64,000 bases of DNA, taken from the NCBI RefSeq assembly GCF_014066305.1, contig NW_023501060.1, forward strand, positions 124,001 to 188,000, given 5' to 3'. Shown in pieces: positions 45,496-56,419 of this stretch. Position 1 is the first letter of the stretch. Every line of letters begins with the position of its first letter. The stretch comes from Letharia columbiana (Eukaryota > Ascomycota > Lecanoromycetes > Lecanorales > Parmeliaceae). The notes under the pieces are model-generated. The model was not told the origin of the DNA and ran no database searches. It was given only the letters and a program-made list of their open reading frames with translations. A program made the translations under genes and the position numbers.

Positions 45496-46873
45496 ATGGC
45501 TACTCTGGGCTCTCATGAGCAGAAGCACAAAGTGACCGTGGTGGGGTCCGGCAACTGGTGACCTTCTGCCCATTCAGTGCCTCCAGCGAAGCTAATGGCT
45601 TATGAAGGGGTTCAGCTATAGCCAAGATAGTGGCAGAGAATACAGCAGCGCACCCTGACTTATTCCAGAAAGATGTGCAAATGTGGGTTTTCGAGGAGGA
45701 ATACCAAATTCCCAAGGGCTCAAAACACTACGAGACATCTTCGAAATTCTCGACGGAGAAGCACAAGCTCACGAGGCTGATCAACCACTTCCACGAGAAC
45801 GTCAAGTACCTGCCCGACGTTTCCCTTCCCTCCAACATCATCGCCAACCCCTCACTGCAAGAATCCGTCAAAGACTCTACGATACTCATTTTCAACCTCC
45901 CTCACCAGTTCATCAGTGGTCTCTGCGACCAAATGAAAGAATCCATCCTACCCTACGCTCGAGGAATATCTTGCATCAAAGGTGTCGAGGTGTCCGAAGA
46001 AGATATAAGCCTTTTCTCCGAATCAATTGGTGAAAAGTTAGGGATATATGTCGGTGCACTGTCAGGTGCGAACATTGCCAACGAAGTCGCTCAGGAAAAG
46101 TTCTGCGAGACCACTGTCGCCTACGATCCTCCGCCAATGGACTCTCGAAACCCTACGCCTAAGGAGGGAAGAACACCTCAAGCTTCTCAGCTGGACCTAA
46201 CGCAGATCACGGAGCATAAAGATTCCAAGGGACTGACATCCACGGTCCGATTAACAGCTCAACCGGCGGATCTCCCACCGCTTGACCACGAGCTCATGCA
46301 CACACTCTTCCATCGACCATACTTTCACGTCCATGTGGTATCGGACGTAGCAGGCGTATCTCTTGGCGGTGCCTTGAAGAACATTGTGGCCCTCGCCGCC
46401 GGCTTCGTCGCCGGTCTTGAATGGGGCGACAACGCCAAAGCCGCCATCATGCGCGTGGGGCTCCTTGAAATGCGCAAATTTGGAAAGATGTTCTTCGAGA
46501 ACTCCGTCCGCACCGCCACATTCACCGAGGAGAGTGCAGGTGTAGCCGATCTGATTACGAGTTGTTCTGGGGGAAGAAACTTCAGATGTGCGAAGATGAG
46601 CGTTCAAAGGCACATGAGTATTGCCGAGGTGGAGAAGGAGGAATTGAACGGGCAAATGTTGCAGGGAACGAGTACGGCGAAGGAGGTGTATGGGTTTCTG
46701 AAGGCGAGGGGGAAGGAGGGCGAATTTCCTTTGCTTACTAGCACCTATCGTGAGTCAAGTCCATTCGAAGGTTTGAAAGGTATCTCTGCTAACCTTGTGT
46801 CGTAGTAATCCTGCAGGGTGAGGCCAAAGTAGAAGATCTGCCTGACCTGATTGCAAAACCCAACCTATTTTAG
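45496..46873 (+). CDS. GPD1: NAD-dependent glycerol-3-phosphate dehydrogenase
   Basis: Exons 45496-45557, 45608-46749 and 46806-46873 with introns of 50 and 56 bp give 423 residues. Exon 1 supplies VTVVGSGNW and exon 2 continues GSAIAKI, forming the GxGxxG NAD site (G17, G19, G22). Other hallmarks are [20 protein letters not shown], the fungal insertion after AYDPPP, and the substrate domain [23 protein letters not shown] followed by [20 protein letters not shown]. The last exon restores [21 protein letters not shown]. The cytosolic enzyme reduces dihydroxyacetone phosphate to glycerol-3-phosphate for glycerol and lipid synthesis, and in fungi it often rises under osmotic stress. No osmotic promoter site was identified by eye. 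Confidence 0.95.
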
Positions 46874-47399
46874 ACATGTCGAGGGAGAATGAACGGAATA
46901 CAGAAAGTGAATATAAGATGCTGTGATATGAAGCCAAGCGCTCAGACCACGAGATTTTGGCGCGTTTTCTCTCTATGAATGATCCCACGCGTCACCATCT
47001 CACACTTTTCATTATTCCTTTCCTCCCATGATGATTAGACCCAATTGATGCAGTGAGTAGTACGTCTCCACAATTTTCATACAATGCCCGTGGCATTTTG
47101 ATTCATCAGCACCATCTCTACCTGTGCAGAATTCCACCAACTCAGTCTACCCAGCAGCAACTTCTCTCACTCAACGATCTTCTCCCTCTTCGGCATTCTA
47201 TCATAAACCTCGCAACCAGCAACCAAGCACCAAGCACCAAGCACCAAGCAACCATCACCTACATGCCGAGCATTGCCCCCACATCCTAATCGGTTGGACG
47301 CCAGCGTGAGACTCAAGTCTACATCTCACGGGGTACACTCACCTCACTACACACCCATTGTAATCTAATCTGACCGAGATCTATCCGCAGGCTCAAAAC
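46874..47399. other. Intergenic region and 5' leader of the BTB gene
   Basis: About four tandem CAAGCAC units lie at 47222-47251. No gene was seen. Confidence 0.4.
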
Positions 47400-48303
47400 A
47401 TGCCGCAAACTTCGCGCTCTCATAGGAGGAAGTCTACGACCTCAACATCCACTGCAGGGACTGGCGCCTCTTCTGCGTCATCTCGGAAACGAAAGAGGAC
47501 AGCCTCGACAACTCCAGCGGGTCCACCGCCAAACAGCAGCAAGCGTATAAAGACAGAAACGAGTGCTCCGACCGAGCCTAAGTTGGCGAAGTCGGTGGGC
47601 AAGGTGTCAGAGTGAGTCATTCCCCTGCCTACGCTTACTGGCAAGACTGACGACGCACTTGCGCTACAGCTCAATCTACGATACCATCATCGACTTCAAG
47701 ATTGGCGAGAGTCTCACTAGCTTTGGCATTCATCGTGGACTTCTCTGGCGTACGTCGTCGTTCTTTAAAGAGAAGCTCTCTAGTAGCGAGACAACGGAGG
47801 GCGGCATTACTGCCCGAAGTATTGTCATGAAGAACGAAGATCCAGACGTCTTTCGCCGTTTTACAACTTGGCTCTATTCCAAAACCATCATTTTAGAATC
47901 AGAGAACTACAAGACTCTACCTTGGGAAGTCATCATCCAGACCTACTCTTTCGCCGAACGGACGAGAATACCCGGTTTACAAAACACTTGCGTGGACACG
48001 GTTATCAAGAAGAGAAGGGATGGAGGACTATTTCCCGCGCAAGGCCCGGTCAATACTCTGTGGAGATACCCTGGAAAGGTATTCCGGCTTCGAAGACTCC
48101 TTCTCGACCTCTTTGCTACAGAATGCAATCTTTCGAACGCCCTCGCAAATAATGGCTCTTACCATCCGAGATTCTTGCAGGGATTGGTGCTTACGCTTTA
48201 TGAAATGAAGGGGAAGCGGACCATGTACAATCTGGTGGACTTCTGGCAGAAGAGGGTGAATTACTACGTCGATGACAACGAGAACCCAATCCCCCTCGAT
48301 TGA
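47400..48303 (+). CDS. BTB/POZ domain protein
   Basis: Exons 47400-47611 and 47670-48303 with a 58-bp GTGAGT...CAG intron give 281 residues. Residues 1-70 are basic and Ser/Thr/Pro-rich with an RKRKR stretch that could be a nuclear signal. From residue 71 the sequence SIYDTIIDFKIGESLTSFGIHRGLLWRTSSFFKEKL is the start of a BTB fold in the fungal form, followed by DPDVFRRFTTWLYSK and helices to about residue 180. Such small BTB proteins are numerous in Pezizomycotina, and most have no assigned role; some act as Cullin-3 adaptors. No BACK or Kelch repeats follow. It converges with RPS28, with 444 bp between stops. Confidence 0.8.
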
Positions 48304-48747
48304 GACCCTCGGCAGCTTGGAGTCCTTGCTCGTCTCAGATCACAGTCGCTCAGCGTACGCCAGACACTCTACATACAACAAGCTTCACCATAACGATGTA
48401 TCGTTCCCAGTCGCGGAGATTTGGTGCAAGGGTTTGCCATTGGCAACATACGACATCTGTGCATCATCTGCAGGAAGGGCGAGAAAGAGGGAGGATCTTT
48501 GACCGGCATAATCACACATCTGTATCATTACCAAGTAAAGGAGCTGCAGCAAGGATTGTTCACCAGCATTCCAGTTCACATAGCATTCGCGAAGGCTCTT
48601 TCAAAAGCATATCATGTATTCAGCTCTCAGCTAGCCACGAGAATCAAAGCTACAGCTGACGCCTCTGATCTCATCCACGCAACCGTAGCCATCTCTCCTC
48701 CACCAACAGCCCTACCAACATTCCCAATCCTCCCATCCACCATCCCA
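48304..48747. other. Spacer between convergent BTB and RPS28 genes
   Basis: A 158-codon plus-strand frame at 48421-48897 starts here but runs through RPS28 exons in antisense, so I regard it as accidental. Confidence 0.45.
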
Positions 48748-49131
48748 TCATCTCAACCTCCTAGCTTCTCTCTCCGACTCAAGCAGGCACAGGATATCAT
48801 CTTCGCGCACTGTAGACACCCCACCTGTCAGCACTCACCCGCCAAGCTCATCACGAGCGCAATGAGGAGGATGGTGGAAGCGTACCGGCCCCCTTGACGT
48901 TGCGGATGATGGAGCGGGTGGTATCGTCCATGAATTCGACGCGGACCTGTGTGACGCCTCCTCGGGAACCTGCCCACATGCCATCAGCACCCCGAAACCA
49001 CAACAGGTACGAGAAGGAACAGCGCGGCGGTGGGGCGTGGCAGCTGGGACCGGAGGAGAGGGATGCGTACCTGTGCGACCCAGCACCCTGGTCACCTTGA
49101 CGAGCTTGACGGGGATTTTTCCGGAATCCAT
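48748..49131 (-). CDS. RPS28: 40S ribosomal protein S28e, three exons
   Basis: Exons 49131-49071, 48969-48886 and 48809-48748 with introns of 101 and 76 bp encode 68 residues, the normal size. The sequence is the family throughout: [20 protein letters not shown], then [20 protein letters not shown] and [19 protein letters not shown]. At the second junction the product reads KGAV where KGPV is usual, from GCC G joined to TG. It is a component of the small ribosomal subunit near the mRNA exit channel. The gene is divergent from HIS1. Confidence 0.93.
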
Positions 49132-49629
49132 GGTGGCAGTAGAATCTGGTTGAGGCTGTAGAGGGTTGTGTCGTGAACGCTTTCGCCGAAATTCGAGAAA
49201 GTTTGTGTGCGATGCGGCTGTATCGGTGCCAAGATGCTAGTCTTCTAATAGGGCTGGGTGAATGCGAGAATTTCCGAGGCCTCAAGCGAGAGACCCGGAG
49301 AAAGCTTTTTCTCTGCATGTAAGTATTCCCAGTCGGCCAGTTGGATATGTGATTGGTCCGAGTTGTCACTGACTAAGTACATCAGGAGCCTTCTACATAT
49401 TGGGGAAAACAACATAGCCAGAATCCCAGCAACAACGCTGCACGCAGACCACTGAAGCCTCAAGAACGGCCCACATGCCCATTACTCTGCTGAAGATTGA
49501 AGGTCTACGACAAGCAATCACAAGTCCTTGGTGACTAACAGAAGAATCCATACCCGACTTCTTGGATAGCTTTTGCAGTTCCGAGATCTTAAGCATCAGC
49601 AGAAGAAGAGTCTCAGGACTTGCGCAGCG
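49132..49629. promoter_or_regulatory. Shared divergent promoter region of RPS28 and HIS1
   Basis: 498 bp separate the two start codons and must hold both promoters. I did not identify a certain TATA box or a ribosomal-protein or Gcn4-type element by eye. Confidence 0.5.
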
Positions 49630-50828
49630 ATGGATCTTGTCAACCAGTCAGTACTCACGAAAGTCCATATCTCCCTCCTCTCCTGCCTATGGCCCATAAA
49701 TGGAACCGAAGCTGACTCCAAACAAAGCCTAGAAGGCCGCCTCCTCTTCGCCGTCCCCAAAAGTGAGCATCTCCGTCTCCCTCCCGGAATTCCCCACTCA
49801 CGTCCTGCACTCCAGAGGGACGACTCCAACAAGCCACCCTCGACCTCCTCGCCGGCTCTGACATACAATTCCGCCGCGAAACCCGCCTCGACATCGCCCT
49901 CGTCAAGAACCACCCCATCGCCCTCGTCTTCCTCCCCGCCGCCGACATCCCGACCTTCGTCGGCGAAGGCCGGGTCGACCTGGGTATCACCGGCCGGGAC
50001 CAGGTCGCCGAGCATGAAGCGTTTGTGCCGGCCACGGAAGATACGGGCGTGGAAGAGGTGCTGAACCTAGGGTTTGGAAAGTGCAGGTTGCAGGTGCAGG
50101 TGCCGGAGAAGGGGAAGCTGGAAAGGCCCGAGGAGCTGGTGGGGAAGAACGTGGTGACGAGCTTTGTAGGGTTGACGGAGAAATACTTTGCGCAACTGGA
50201 GGGCCTGGAGGGGTACGAGAACGGGGTCACGAACGGAGATGCGTCTGTGAGGAGCAGGCTGAAGACGAAGATCAAATTCGTGGGAGGGAGTGTGGAGGCC
50301 GCTTGCGCGTTGGGCGTCGCGGACGGGATTGTGGATCTTGTCGGTAAGAAACAGACTCCCTGGTACCCGTAAAGGTCTACTGACCGCGACCCAGAATCCG
50401 GCGAGACGATGAAAGCAGCCGGCCTCAAAGCCATAGACACCGTGGTCGAGAGCACAGCAACACTGATCAAATCGAAACACCCCTCGAATCAAAAGCTCGT
50501 CGACATGATCGCATCCCGCATCAGCGGCGTCATCAGTGAGTCCCTCTTCCCCTCCCCCCCCCTCACAAAACCCCCAAGCTCACCCTCTCCAGCCGCGCAG
50601 AAGTTCATCCTCTGCCAGTACAACATCGCCCGCGGCGGCGTGGAAACGGCCACCAAGATCACGCCCGGGAAGCGGGCGCCGACCGTCACGGCTCTCGAGG
50701 ACCCGGAGTGGGTGGCCGTCAGCTCCATGGTGCCGAAGGAGAACATAGCGTCGGTCATGGACGAGTTGACGGCTTGTGGCGCGACTGATATACTGGTGCT
50801 CAACATAGCCAATTCGAGAACTGGATAA
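49630..50828 (+). CDS. HIS1: ATP phosphoribosyltransferase, first step of histidine synthesis
   Basis: Five exons: 49630-49646, 49728-49762, 49816-50343, 50395-50535 and 50593-50828, with introns of 81, 53, 51 and 57 bp. The joined frame is 318 residues. The first 17-base exon plus exon 2 spells MDLVNHLEGRLLFAVPK, the classical start. Then come GRLQQATLDLLAGSDIQFRR, ADIPTFVGEGRVDLGITGRD, the phosphoribosyl-binding KFVGGSVEAACALGVADGIV and ESGETMKAAGL. The C-terminal third (ALEDPEWVAVSSMVPKENIA) is the regulatory ACT-like domain of the long form, which senses histidine. The enzyme joins ATP and PRPP in the cytosol. All expected parts are present. Confidence 0.95.
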
Positions 50829-51197
50829 TGAAACTTGAGCCTTTTGAGCTGGACTGGCTGGACTTCCTCTCACCATGAGCCCCTATGTGCATACAGAATC
50901 CCTGAAACTAAGTACAGTACAGACGGGTATTGATTGAGCGTACTCTACGCATGCAATGGAAGATTGCTCTACTACTTCGACAACTGCCCATTCTGACCCC
51001 AGATCCTGCCAAATGACAAAGTATGACCGGATCGCAGAGCCAACCCGAGACGGCGGGCACTAACCCATGAGCGATCGAACGCAGAATCTTGACCAGCGAT
51101 CCGAACGCACGCCATCCCGATTCAATCCGATCAACCGACCGGCCCCATCCATCTCGCCAAACCACGACCGGAAACACGTCCCCAGACCCTTCAAACC
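50829..51197. other. Spacer between convergent HIS1 and the unknown gene
   Basis: No gene seen; 3' untranslated regions of both neighbours are expected here. Confidence 0.4.
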
Positions 51198-54017
51198 TCA
51201 CTGCCTGACCCGATTGATCTCATCGGCGGTCCAGACCGGCACACCGTCACCGCTCCGGGTCAAGAGATGCTTGTACTCGGCGTACAAGCGGCCGCCCCAA
51301 CCGAAAGCGTAGGGGGCTTTGGCGTGCCTCTCGTAATGATTGACGAGGCGTCCGACTTCGACGATGCCGTGGTCCGGCAACCGAAGGTGCGCGGGCACGT
51401 GGCGGTCCAAGACTGGACGTTTCAGCTGCCGCTCAGCGCGCGACGGCCTTTTCTTCTTCTTCTTCCTCACTTGGGATCCTTCGGCTCCGTCCCCGCCTTG
51501 AGCGGCCGCGGTTGCGGTTGCGGGTGGAGCGGTCGCCGGGGCCACCGCAGCGGCCTGTGTTGGTGTTGTGGCGGGAAGGCGTTCCAGTAGCACTTTTTCG
51601 AAGCTGGCGAGTTTCCTGTCCAGGTTCCGGAGAATGGCGTTGTTCGAGATTTCCTCAAGGGCGTGGTCACGTCGTTTTTGTGGAGGTTGCGGCGAAGGAT
51701 GACGTTGATTGGCAGCGTTGTTTCTGCGTATCGACTCGACGGGCATTGACTGATGTCGAGCACGCTGAGCACGGAAAGAAGCCTGCGGCTCAGGACGTCC
51801 GCTAAATGCTCCTGACAGACCTTTGCTGGTTCGCCTTAATGCCGCATTTTCTTCTCCGTAGGTTGAGCTATCAGAGATGTGATGATTAGGTATATCGGCT
51901 CCGCTCCGCTTGCCTGGCGGAAATGAGTCTGGCTGGGTGGGATAGCCGCTGGCGTCGTCGACTATAGCAGAGCTTGGATGCTGGTCAAATGAGGAGCTAG
52001 TTGGATTCGTAGTGGTTTTGACTCTCTCATGCACCCACAGATTCTCCGGCAGCGTGGGTTTGTTGGGGGCCTCCTTGGGTGGCAGTGATCGTTCTGGACC
52101 GAGACGAAAGCCCAAGGAGCGCAACTCCGTATTCGTGGTTTGTGCAGAACGTGACGAGCCTGCGGCATTGAGGGGAGGTCGATAGCTCTCTCCATAGCCA
52201 TAGAATGCTGGAGGGGGAATACTTGACTGGGCTCGCCCTGACTGATCACTACCTCGGTTATTAGTGGAAAGGACTCCATGAGCAAATCCAAATATTGACT
52301 CGAGGGACTGCTCGTCTCCACGACATGGGTAACCCTCTTCCCTAAGCATCCTCTTGCATGCATCAATAACCATAGGAGGGTGGATCGAGCCGCGGCAGCA
52401 GCTGATTTGCTTCACGTGCTCGAAGAAGTCGAGCTTGCCGCCCGGCCATGTCGCTAGACAAGGCCCGTAGCCTGGATTGCTCGTAAAGTACTCGGGCAAT
52501 AGTGCACACGAACAGCTTCTGAGTACCTCGGGCACAGATACCTCTCGCCTTTCATAAGGCTTGCGCCATCCTTCATTAGGAGCTCTCTTCTGTTGCCCAC
52601 TATCTCTCGATGCTTGACCGCCAGACTGGCCCGACTGCTCTTCATGCAGTTGAAAATCGCGTGCCTCAGCACCCGCTCTGGAGGAACGCTGCGCTTTCTG
52701 GATTTTGGCGCCCTCTGATGAACACCCGCTGGCCTCGATGTCTACATGACAACGGACATCATTCATACCTGATCTGTCCTCGGCCTTGACAGCGACCACT
52801 CCGTATCTTTGTGCTCCCTGTCTCAGGCTCTTGCCCGTCGGCGGCTTTTGAGCACTCATTTGCTTGCTCGAATCGCTTTCTTTAATAACGGTGTTCCTGT
52901 CATCACGAGTAGAACAATCATGAAAACCATGCTTCTGCGATTTCAACGGTTTGTGTCGCTTGCGCGGTTCCATGTGCTTCCCTTCGTCGTCTGCCTTCCT
53001 CTTGTCCGTCTTCTGTGTCTGCTTATAGGTCTCCACGACTGATCGTCGCTCCCCTATTTTACCTTTCTCCTTGCGCTTTCCTGCCATCATGACTTGTTTC
53101 TTTACGGCCAACTGCTGGCGCATCTCCTTTTTGGTTTTTTTGTAATCGAACACCTCCTTGGGCAGTTCTACAAAATCAGCCTCCTCAAATCTTTTTCGAC
53201 GAAGCTTTGAATTCCATATAGATGGTGATGGGGGCATTGGCGTCACTACTGTCTCGAGATTCGGCGAGCTTTGAGGTGCTGGGGTCGACTCTTTCTTGAT
53301 GACAAGCGTGTCGCTGGCCCATGGTGGTGATTTTAGCGGCGATGAGTCGGATGTAGATCCCAACATTGCACTGGATCCAGTATTCGGACACGTAGATATA
53401 TGCTCGCAAGGATTCCTTCGAGACGAAGTACTTGATGCTGAGCTGGGGGTTGCATCTGCCAGTTCTGCTGGCGAAGGGATATAATCGCTTTCTTTTCCTT
53501 CATCGGTGCCACAATCTGGCGTGGATCTGGTAATCCTCTTGCGCGCAGAATGCTCAATGGAGGGCACAAGATTCTTTTCGCTTGGAGGCTGCTGCCTCCG
53601 GGCTCTTGACGTCGAAGCGCTCGAAATTCCCTTTTTCTTGCTTGGGGTATGCATAGCTTTTTTGGCTTTTGCGACTGCTTGTCTGATATCGCCTTTGTTT
53701 TTAGACAGACCAGGGCTCTGCTGGTGGGTTGGAAGCACCGCAGCCCAGGGGCGCGCTTTGGGAGATTTCATACGATGGGTCTCGGGAGACGTTCGTTGTT
53801 GTTGTGCCGCTGGAATCATGACCTTTGGAGATACCTGATTCTTAGCCCTGTCCAGCTTTCGCTTTGCGCAGGGTGCTTGCTCAGGACTCAGAGCTGAGGC
53901 CATGCCTCTGTCCGTTTCGCGACATTGTTGGGACACGACATCAGATAACGGTCGCCTTCTTGAATGAGGCTTCAACGGGCTCTCCGAAGGCCGATTGATA
54001 GCTCGGAAGCTGGACAT
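51198..54017 (-). CDS. Large unrecognised basic protein, probably nuclear
   Basis: The frame is open from an upstream ATG at 54122, but a GTAAGA...CATAG segment at about 54025-54078 looks like a 5'-leader intron. I therefore take the ATG at 54017 (MSSFRAINRPSES), giving 939 residues. Most of it is disordered, rich in Ser, Pro, Lys and Arg, with several nuclear-signal-like clusters (KRKADDEGKHMEPRKRHK, VRKKKKKRPSRAERQLKR). One ordered-looking segment, about residues 500-575, is cysteine-rich: RSCSCALLPEYF, PGYGPCLATWPGGK and VKQISCCRGSIHPPMV. A second conserved-looking block at the C-terminus reads HVPAHLRLPDHGIVEVGRLV and ends near YAEYKHLLTRSGDGVP. I recognise no domain. Confidence 0.7.
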   Translation of the reverse strand: MSSFRAINRPSESPLKPHSRRRPLSDVVSQQCRETDRGMASALSPEQAPCAKRKLDRAKNQVSPKVMIPAAQQQRTSPETHRMKSPKARPWAAVLPTHQQSPGLSKNKGDIRQAVAKAKKAMHTPSKKKGISSASTSRARRQQPPSEKNLVPSIEHSARKRITRSTPDCGTDEGKESDYIPSPAELADATPSSASSTSSRRNPCEHISTCPNTGSSAMLGSTSDSSPLKSPPWASDTLVIKKESTPAPQSSPNLETVVTPMPPSPSIWNSKLRRKRFEEADFVELPKEVFDYKKTKKEMRQQLAVKKQVMMAGKRKEKGKIGERRSVVETYKQTQKTDKRKADDEGKHMEPRKRHKPLKSQKHGFHDCSTRDDRNTVIKESDSSKQMSAQKPPTGKSLRQGAQRYGVVAVKAEDRSGMNDVRCHVDIEASGCSSEGAKIQKAQRSSRAGAEARDFQLHEEQSGQSGGQASRDSGQQKRAPNEGWRKPYERREVSVPEVLRSCSCALLPEYFTSNPGYGPCLATWPGGKLDFFEHVKQISCCRGSIHPPMVIDACKRMLREEGYPCRGDEQSLESIFGFAHGVLSTNNRGSDQSGRAQSSIPPPAFYGYGESYRPPLNAAGSSRSAQTTNTELRSLGFRLGPERSLPPKEAPNKPTLPENLWVHERVKTTTNPTSSSFDQHPSSAIVDDASGYPTQPDSFPPGKRSGADIPNHHISDSSTYGEENAALRRTSKGLSGAFSGRPEPQASFRAQRARHQSMPVESIRRNNAANQRHPSPQPPQKRRDHALEEISNNAILRNLDRKLASFEKVLLERLPATTPTQAAAVAPATAPPATATAAAQGGDGAEGSQVRKKKKKRPSRAERQLKRPVLDRHVPAHLRLPDHGIVEVGRLVNHYERHAKAPYAFGWGGRLYAEYKHLLTRSGDGVPVWTADEINRVRQ

Positions 54018-54859
54018 GTCAACTCTATGAGGTATCATTAGCCTAAAGTCGAAACACTGTGTTGAAGTAATTCTTACCCTAGACCCCTGGATGAAAGGTC
54101 TTGGCTTCGGGGACATCAGCACTATACCGCCTCATAAAGATTCTTAGCAGTGAATTCAAGAACCACCGTGATGTTTGAAAAGGGTGTTGGGTTTCTTGAG
54201 GTTGCGAAGACATAAAAGGAGTCAGCTCACGCGCCGTCGTCTTTGCAAGGATATCAGACGCGTTCGGACGAGTAACGCCCGTGATCTCGCTTCCAAGGTA
54301 TTGCTTCGTGAACGCACGGTGTCGAGGTCATAGCGAGGCCAAATGACGCTTACAGGAAGGCATTATACTTGTTCCGATGATGCCACCACAACCGCTCTAC
54401 GAGCACAGATTCTTAGCTGGCGTGAAGGACCAATTGAAAGATGTGATGATGCTCTCTCTGTCTACCAAGAGTGTCGTGTAGGCTCATGTCGTAACCGTTT
54501 GACAGCAGCGCGTTGAGTGTCACGAAATATGACGTGCAAAATTTTGAAAAGTTCGTGCGCTTAGGGGTCGCTTAGGGATACATCGAGCCCGCAGCCTGGG
54601 AAACAAGCTACTGGACTCCATGGCTCCCAGGAGAACGATTTCCAGTTTGATCACGTGTTCGTCAGCTTTTGGAATAGAAGGCCGTCACTCCTCTAGGCAG
54701 TCGGCTTTTGGAAGACCGGAAAACTTGTGAGCTAGAGAATGTTACTAGAAGCAAGAGTTCATAGCGTAGAGGTGGTGGTGACGATGTGAACACGGCTTCT
54801 TCGCAATGTCATCACTTCACCACGGAAGCGTTCAAGATCCAGGAGTATCGCTTCCGCAA
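54018..54859. other. Intergenic region with the probable 5'-leader intron of the unknown gene
   Basis: Holds the upstream exon and probable leader intron of the 939-residue gene at its left end. No other gene was recognised. Confidence 0.45.
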
Positions 54860-56419
54860 CTATGGAGACAGCTCGATAGGCGCCTTTTTTGATCCAGCTT
54901 TGCTCTTTGAAGCAGGCTTTGTAGATAGGTCTGCAGTCTTCTTCTCCAAGCCTTCACCACCGTCCTTCAGTTCGCGCAGCCTCCCTACAATCCAAGCCTT
55001 GAACGCTCTAAACCATCCTGCGCCTCCATCCTCAAGCCGCCCACAAATGGTTAGCAAGGCTTCATACCTCTGCCTTTCATTTGCCCCAGTAGCTTTCAAC
55101 ATTTTTGCCAAATCAACAGGGCAAAGGTACGGAGGCTGCCGCACATCTTCTGCAAGAGAGCCTGTAGCTTGCATGACACAGGCGTAGTAGACGCAATGGT
55201 CCATGCCGAAGCAGTGACCTAGCTCGTGACTGGCAGTTTGGCATACGCGGGAGAGCCAGAGAGATGAGAAGTGAGATGGTGTTTGTGGAGTTGGGAGAGA
55301 GGCATGAGCTGATACGGCGGCGTTGAGTGGTGTCTGGTGAGAAAATGAGGCATCAAGCTTTGCTTTCTTGACCTTAGAGGGCGCTCCGCAGCATTCTCGC
55401 ATGTACGCATCGCAATGAGATGCAGGCCAAGCATGTTCTCTCTCTACATCCTGTCTGTCGTCCAGGCTCGGATTGTATCTGGCTGTGGAGATGACAGCCA
55501 CTCTGCTGCCTCCATAGGCTCGCCCTGCACATTTTGGAGTCAGCACGACGTCTTTGAGACAACATACCCAGAGTATGACAGATCTGAGGGTTGAAGCGCG
55601 TCTACTGTTCCGAAACATGTCTTGTGATTCAAAACCAGGGACTCGATTAGGAAGGTCGCTCCGAGACTTCGACTTACCGCAACAAAAGTCATCGTCTTCG
55701 TCCTCGAAAATATCGTGCTCCACGAGCATCAATAGGGCGTACCCATCATCTGGCAGTATGCTTATAACTGTGTCAAGGAGATCATCCAAGTTGAGCTGGC
55801 CCTTGAAGACTCCATCTTTTGATGGACGTGTGCGGATACCAATAGTCTCCGTTAACGTAGTGAGGCCAATGTATTTCGGAATGTTCGAATTTGCTTGTGC
55901 TTTGGATGATTTCGGATCTGTGTCGTCCCACCTGCTGAAGTGGAGCAGCCCTGCTGGCAATAGCTTGACATTCATGCCGTGATAGAATGCTTTCAAGTAC
56001 TCTAGCACGTGCTTTGCATTTGGCGATGGTACGTCCGTCGACTTATTGGAGACGATTGTCCCGCCGGTAGCGCCTTTTATTTGCGGATTGCTCCATGCGT
56101 GAATGAAATTTATTTCAGGCTTGATATCCGGAGAACTAGCCAAATAGACTACATTCCGTTCTGGCGTCACTTCGTTGCGCTCCTTCTCACGTACCCATGA
56201 GAGGAGACTCTGCGGAGGGCAGCGCGTATCGAACGAAAGGTCATCTCCAGGAAGCACAAGCGGGGCGGGAAAAGTTCCTCCGAACTCCCCGTCAGCGTCC
56301 TGCTTTCTCTTGCCAGCACCTGTCGCGCGCTGCTGACTTGTGGGTCTATGGAAGCCTGCGTCGTCAGCATGTGTAGATGATTCAAGGTTGAGGGTAGTGT
56401 GATTGCAAGCCGGTGACAT
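54860..56419 (-). CDS. Archaemetzincin-type zinc metallopeptidase
   Basis: Start chosen at 56419 (MSPACNHTTLNLESS) because upstream residues in the same frame are unlike the family. Exons 56419-55678 and 55524-54860, with a 153-bp intron of in-frame length, give 468 residues. The splice joins DDDFCCG to RAYGGSRVAVISTARYNP, the typical family sequence. Family marks are FPAPLVLPGDDLSFD and YPPQS-like sequence near the start, and the zinc site HELGHCFGMDHCVYYACVMQ from about residue 347, which fits HExxHxxGxxH with the trailing CxxxxCxM. Archaemetzincins are intracellular peptidases of little-known substrate. The tail after residue 440 is low complexity and Lys-rich. Translating through the intron would insert 51 unrelated residues. 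Confidence 0.85.
   Translation of the reverse strand: MSPACNHTTLNLESSTHADDAGFHRPTSQQRATGAGKRKQDADGEFGGTFPAPLVLPGDDLSFDTRCPPQSLLSWVREKERNEVTPERNVVYLASSPDIKPEINFIHAWSNPQIKGATGGTIVSNKSTDVPSPNAKHVLEYLKAFYHGMNVKLLPAGLLHFSRWDDTDPKSSKAQANSNIPKYIGLTTLTETIGIRTRPSKDGVFKGQLNLDDLLDTVISILPDDGYALLMLVEHDIFEDEDDDFCCGKSKSRSDLPNRVPGFESQDMFRNSRRASTLRSVILWVCCLKDVVLTPKCAGRAYGGSRVAVISTARYNPSLDDRQDVEREHAWPASHCDAYMRECCGAPSKVKKAKLDASFSHQTPLNAAVSAHASLPTPQTPSHFSSLWLSRVCQTASHELGHCFGMDHCVYYACVMQATGSLAEDVRQPPYLCPVDLAKMLKATGANERQRYEALLTICGRLEDGGAGWFRAFKAWIVGRLRELKDGGEGLEKKTADLSTKPASKSKAGSKKAPIELSP

Noticed and set aside
48421..48897. 158-codon plus-strand frame
   Set aside because: Antisense to RPS28 exons and introns; the ribosomal protein explains the conserved sequence.
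49596..50492. Minus-strand frames up to 271 codons across HIS1
   Set aside because: Shadows of the five-exon HIS1 gene, whose exons join into a full-length family member.
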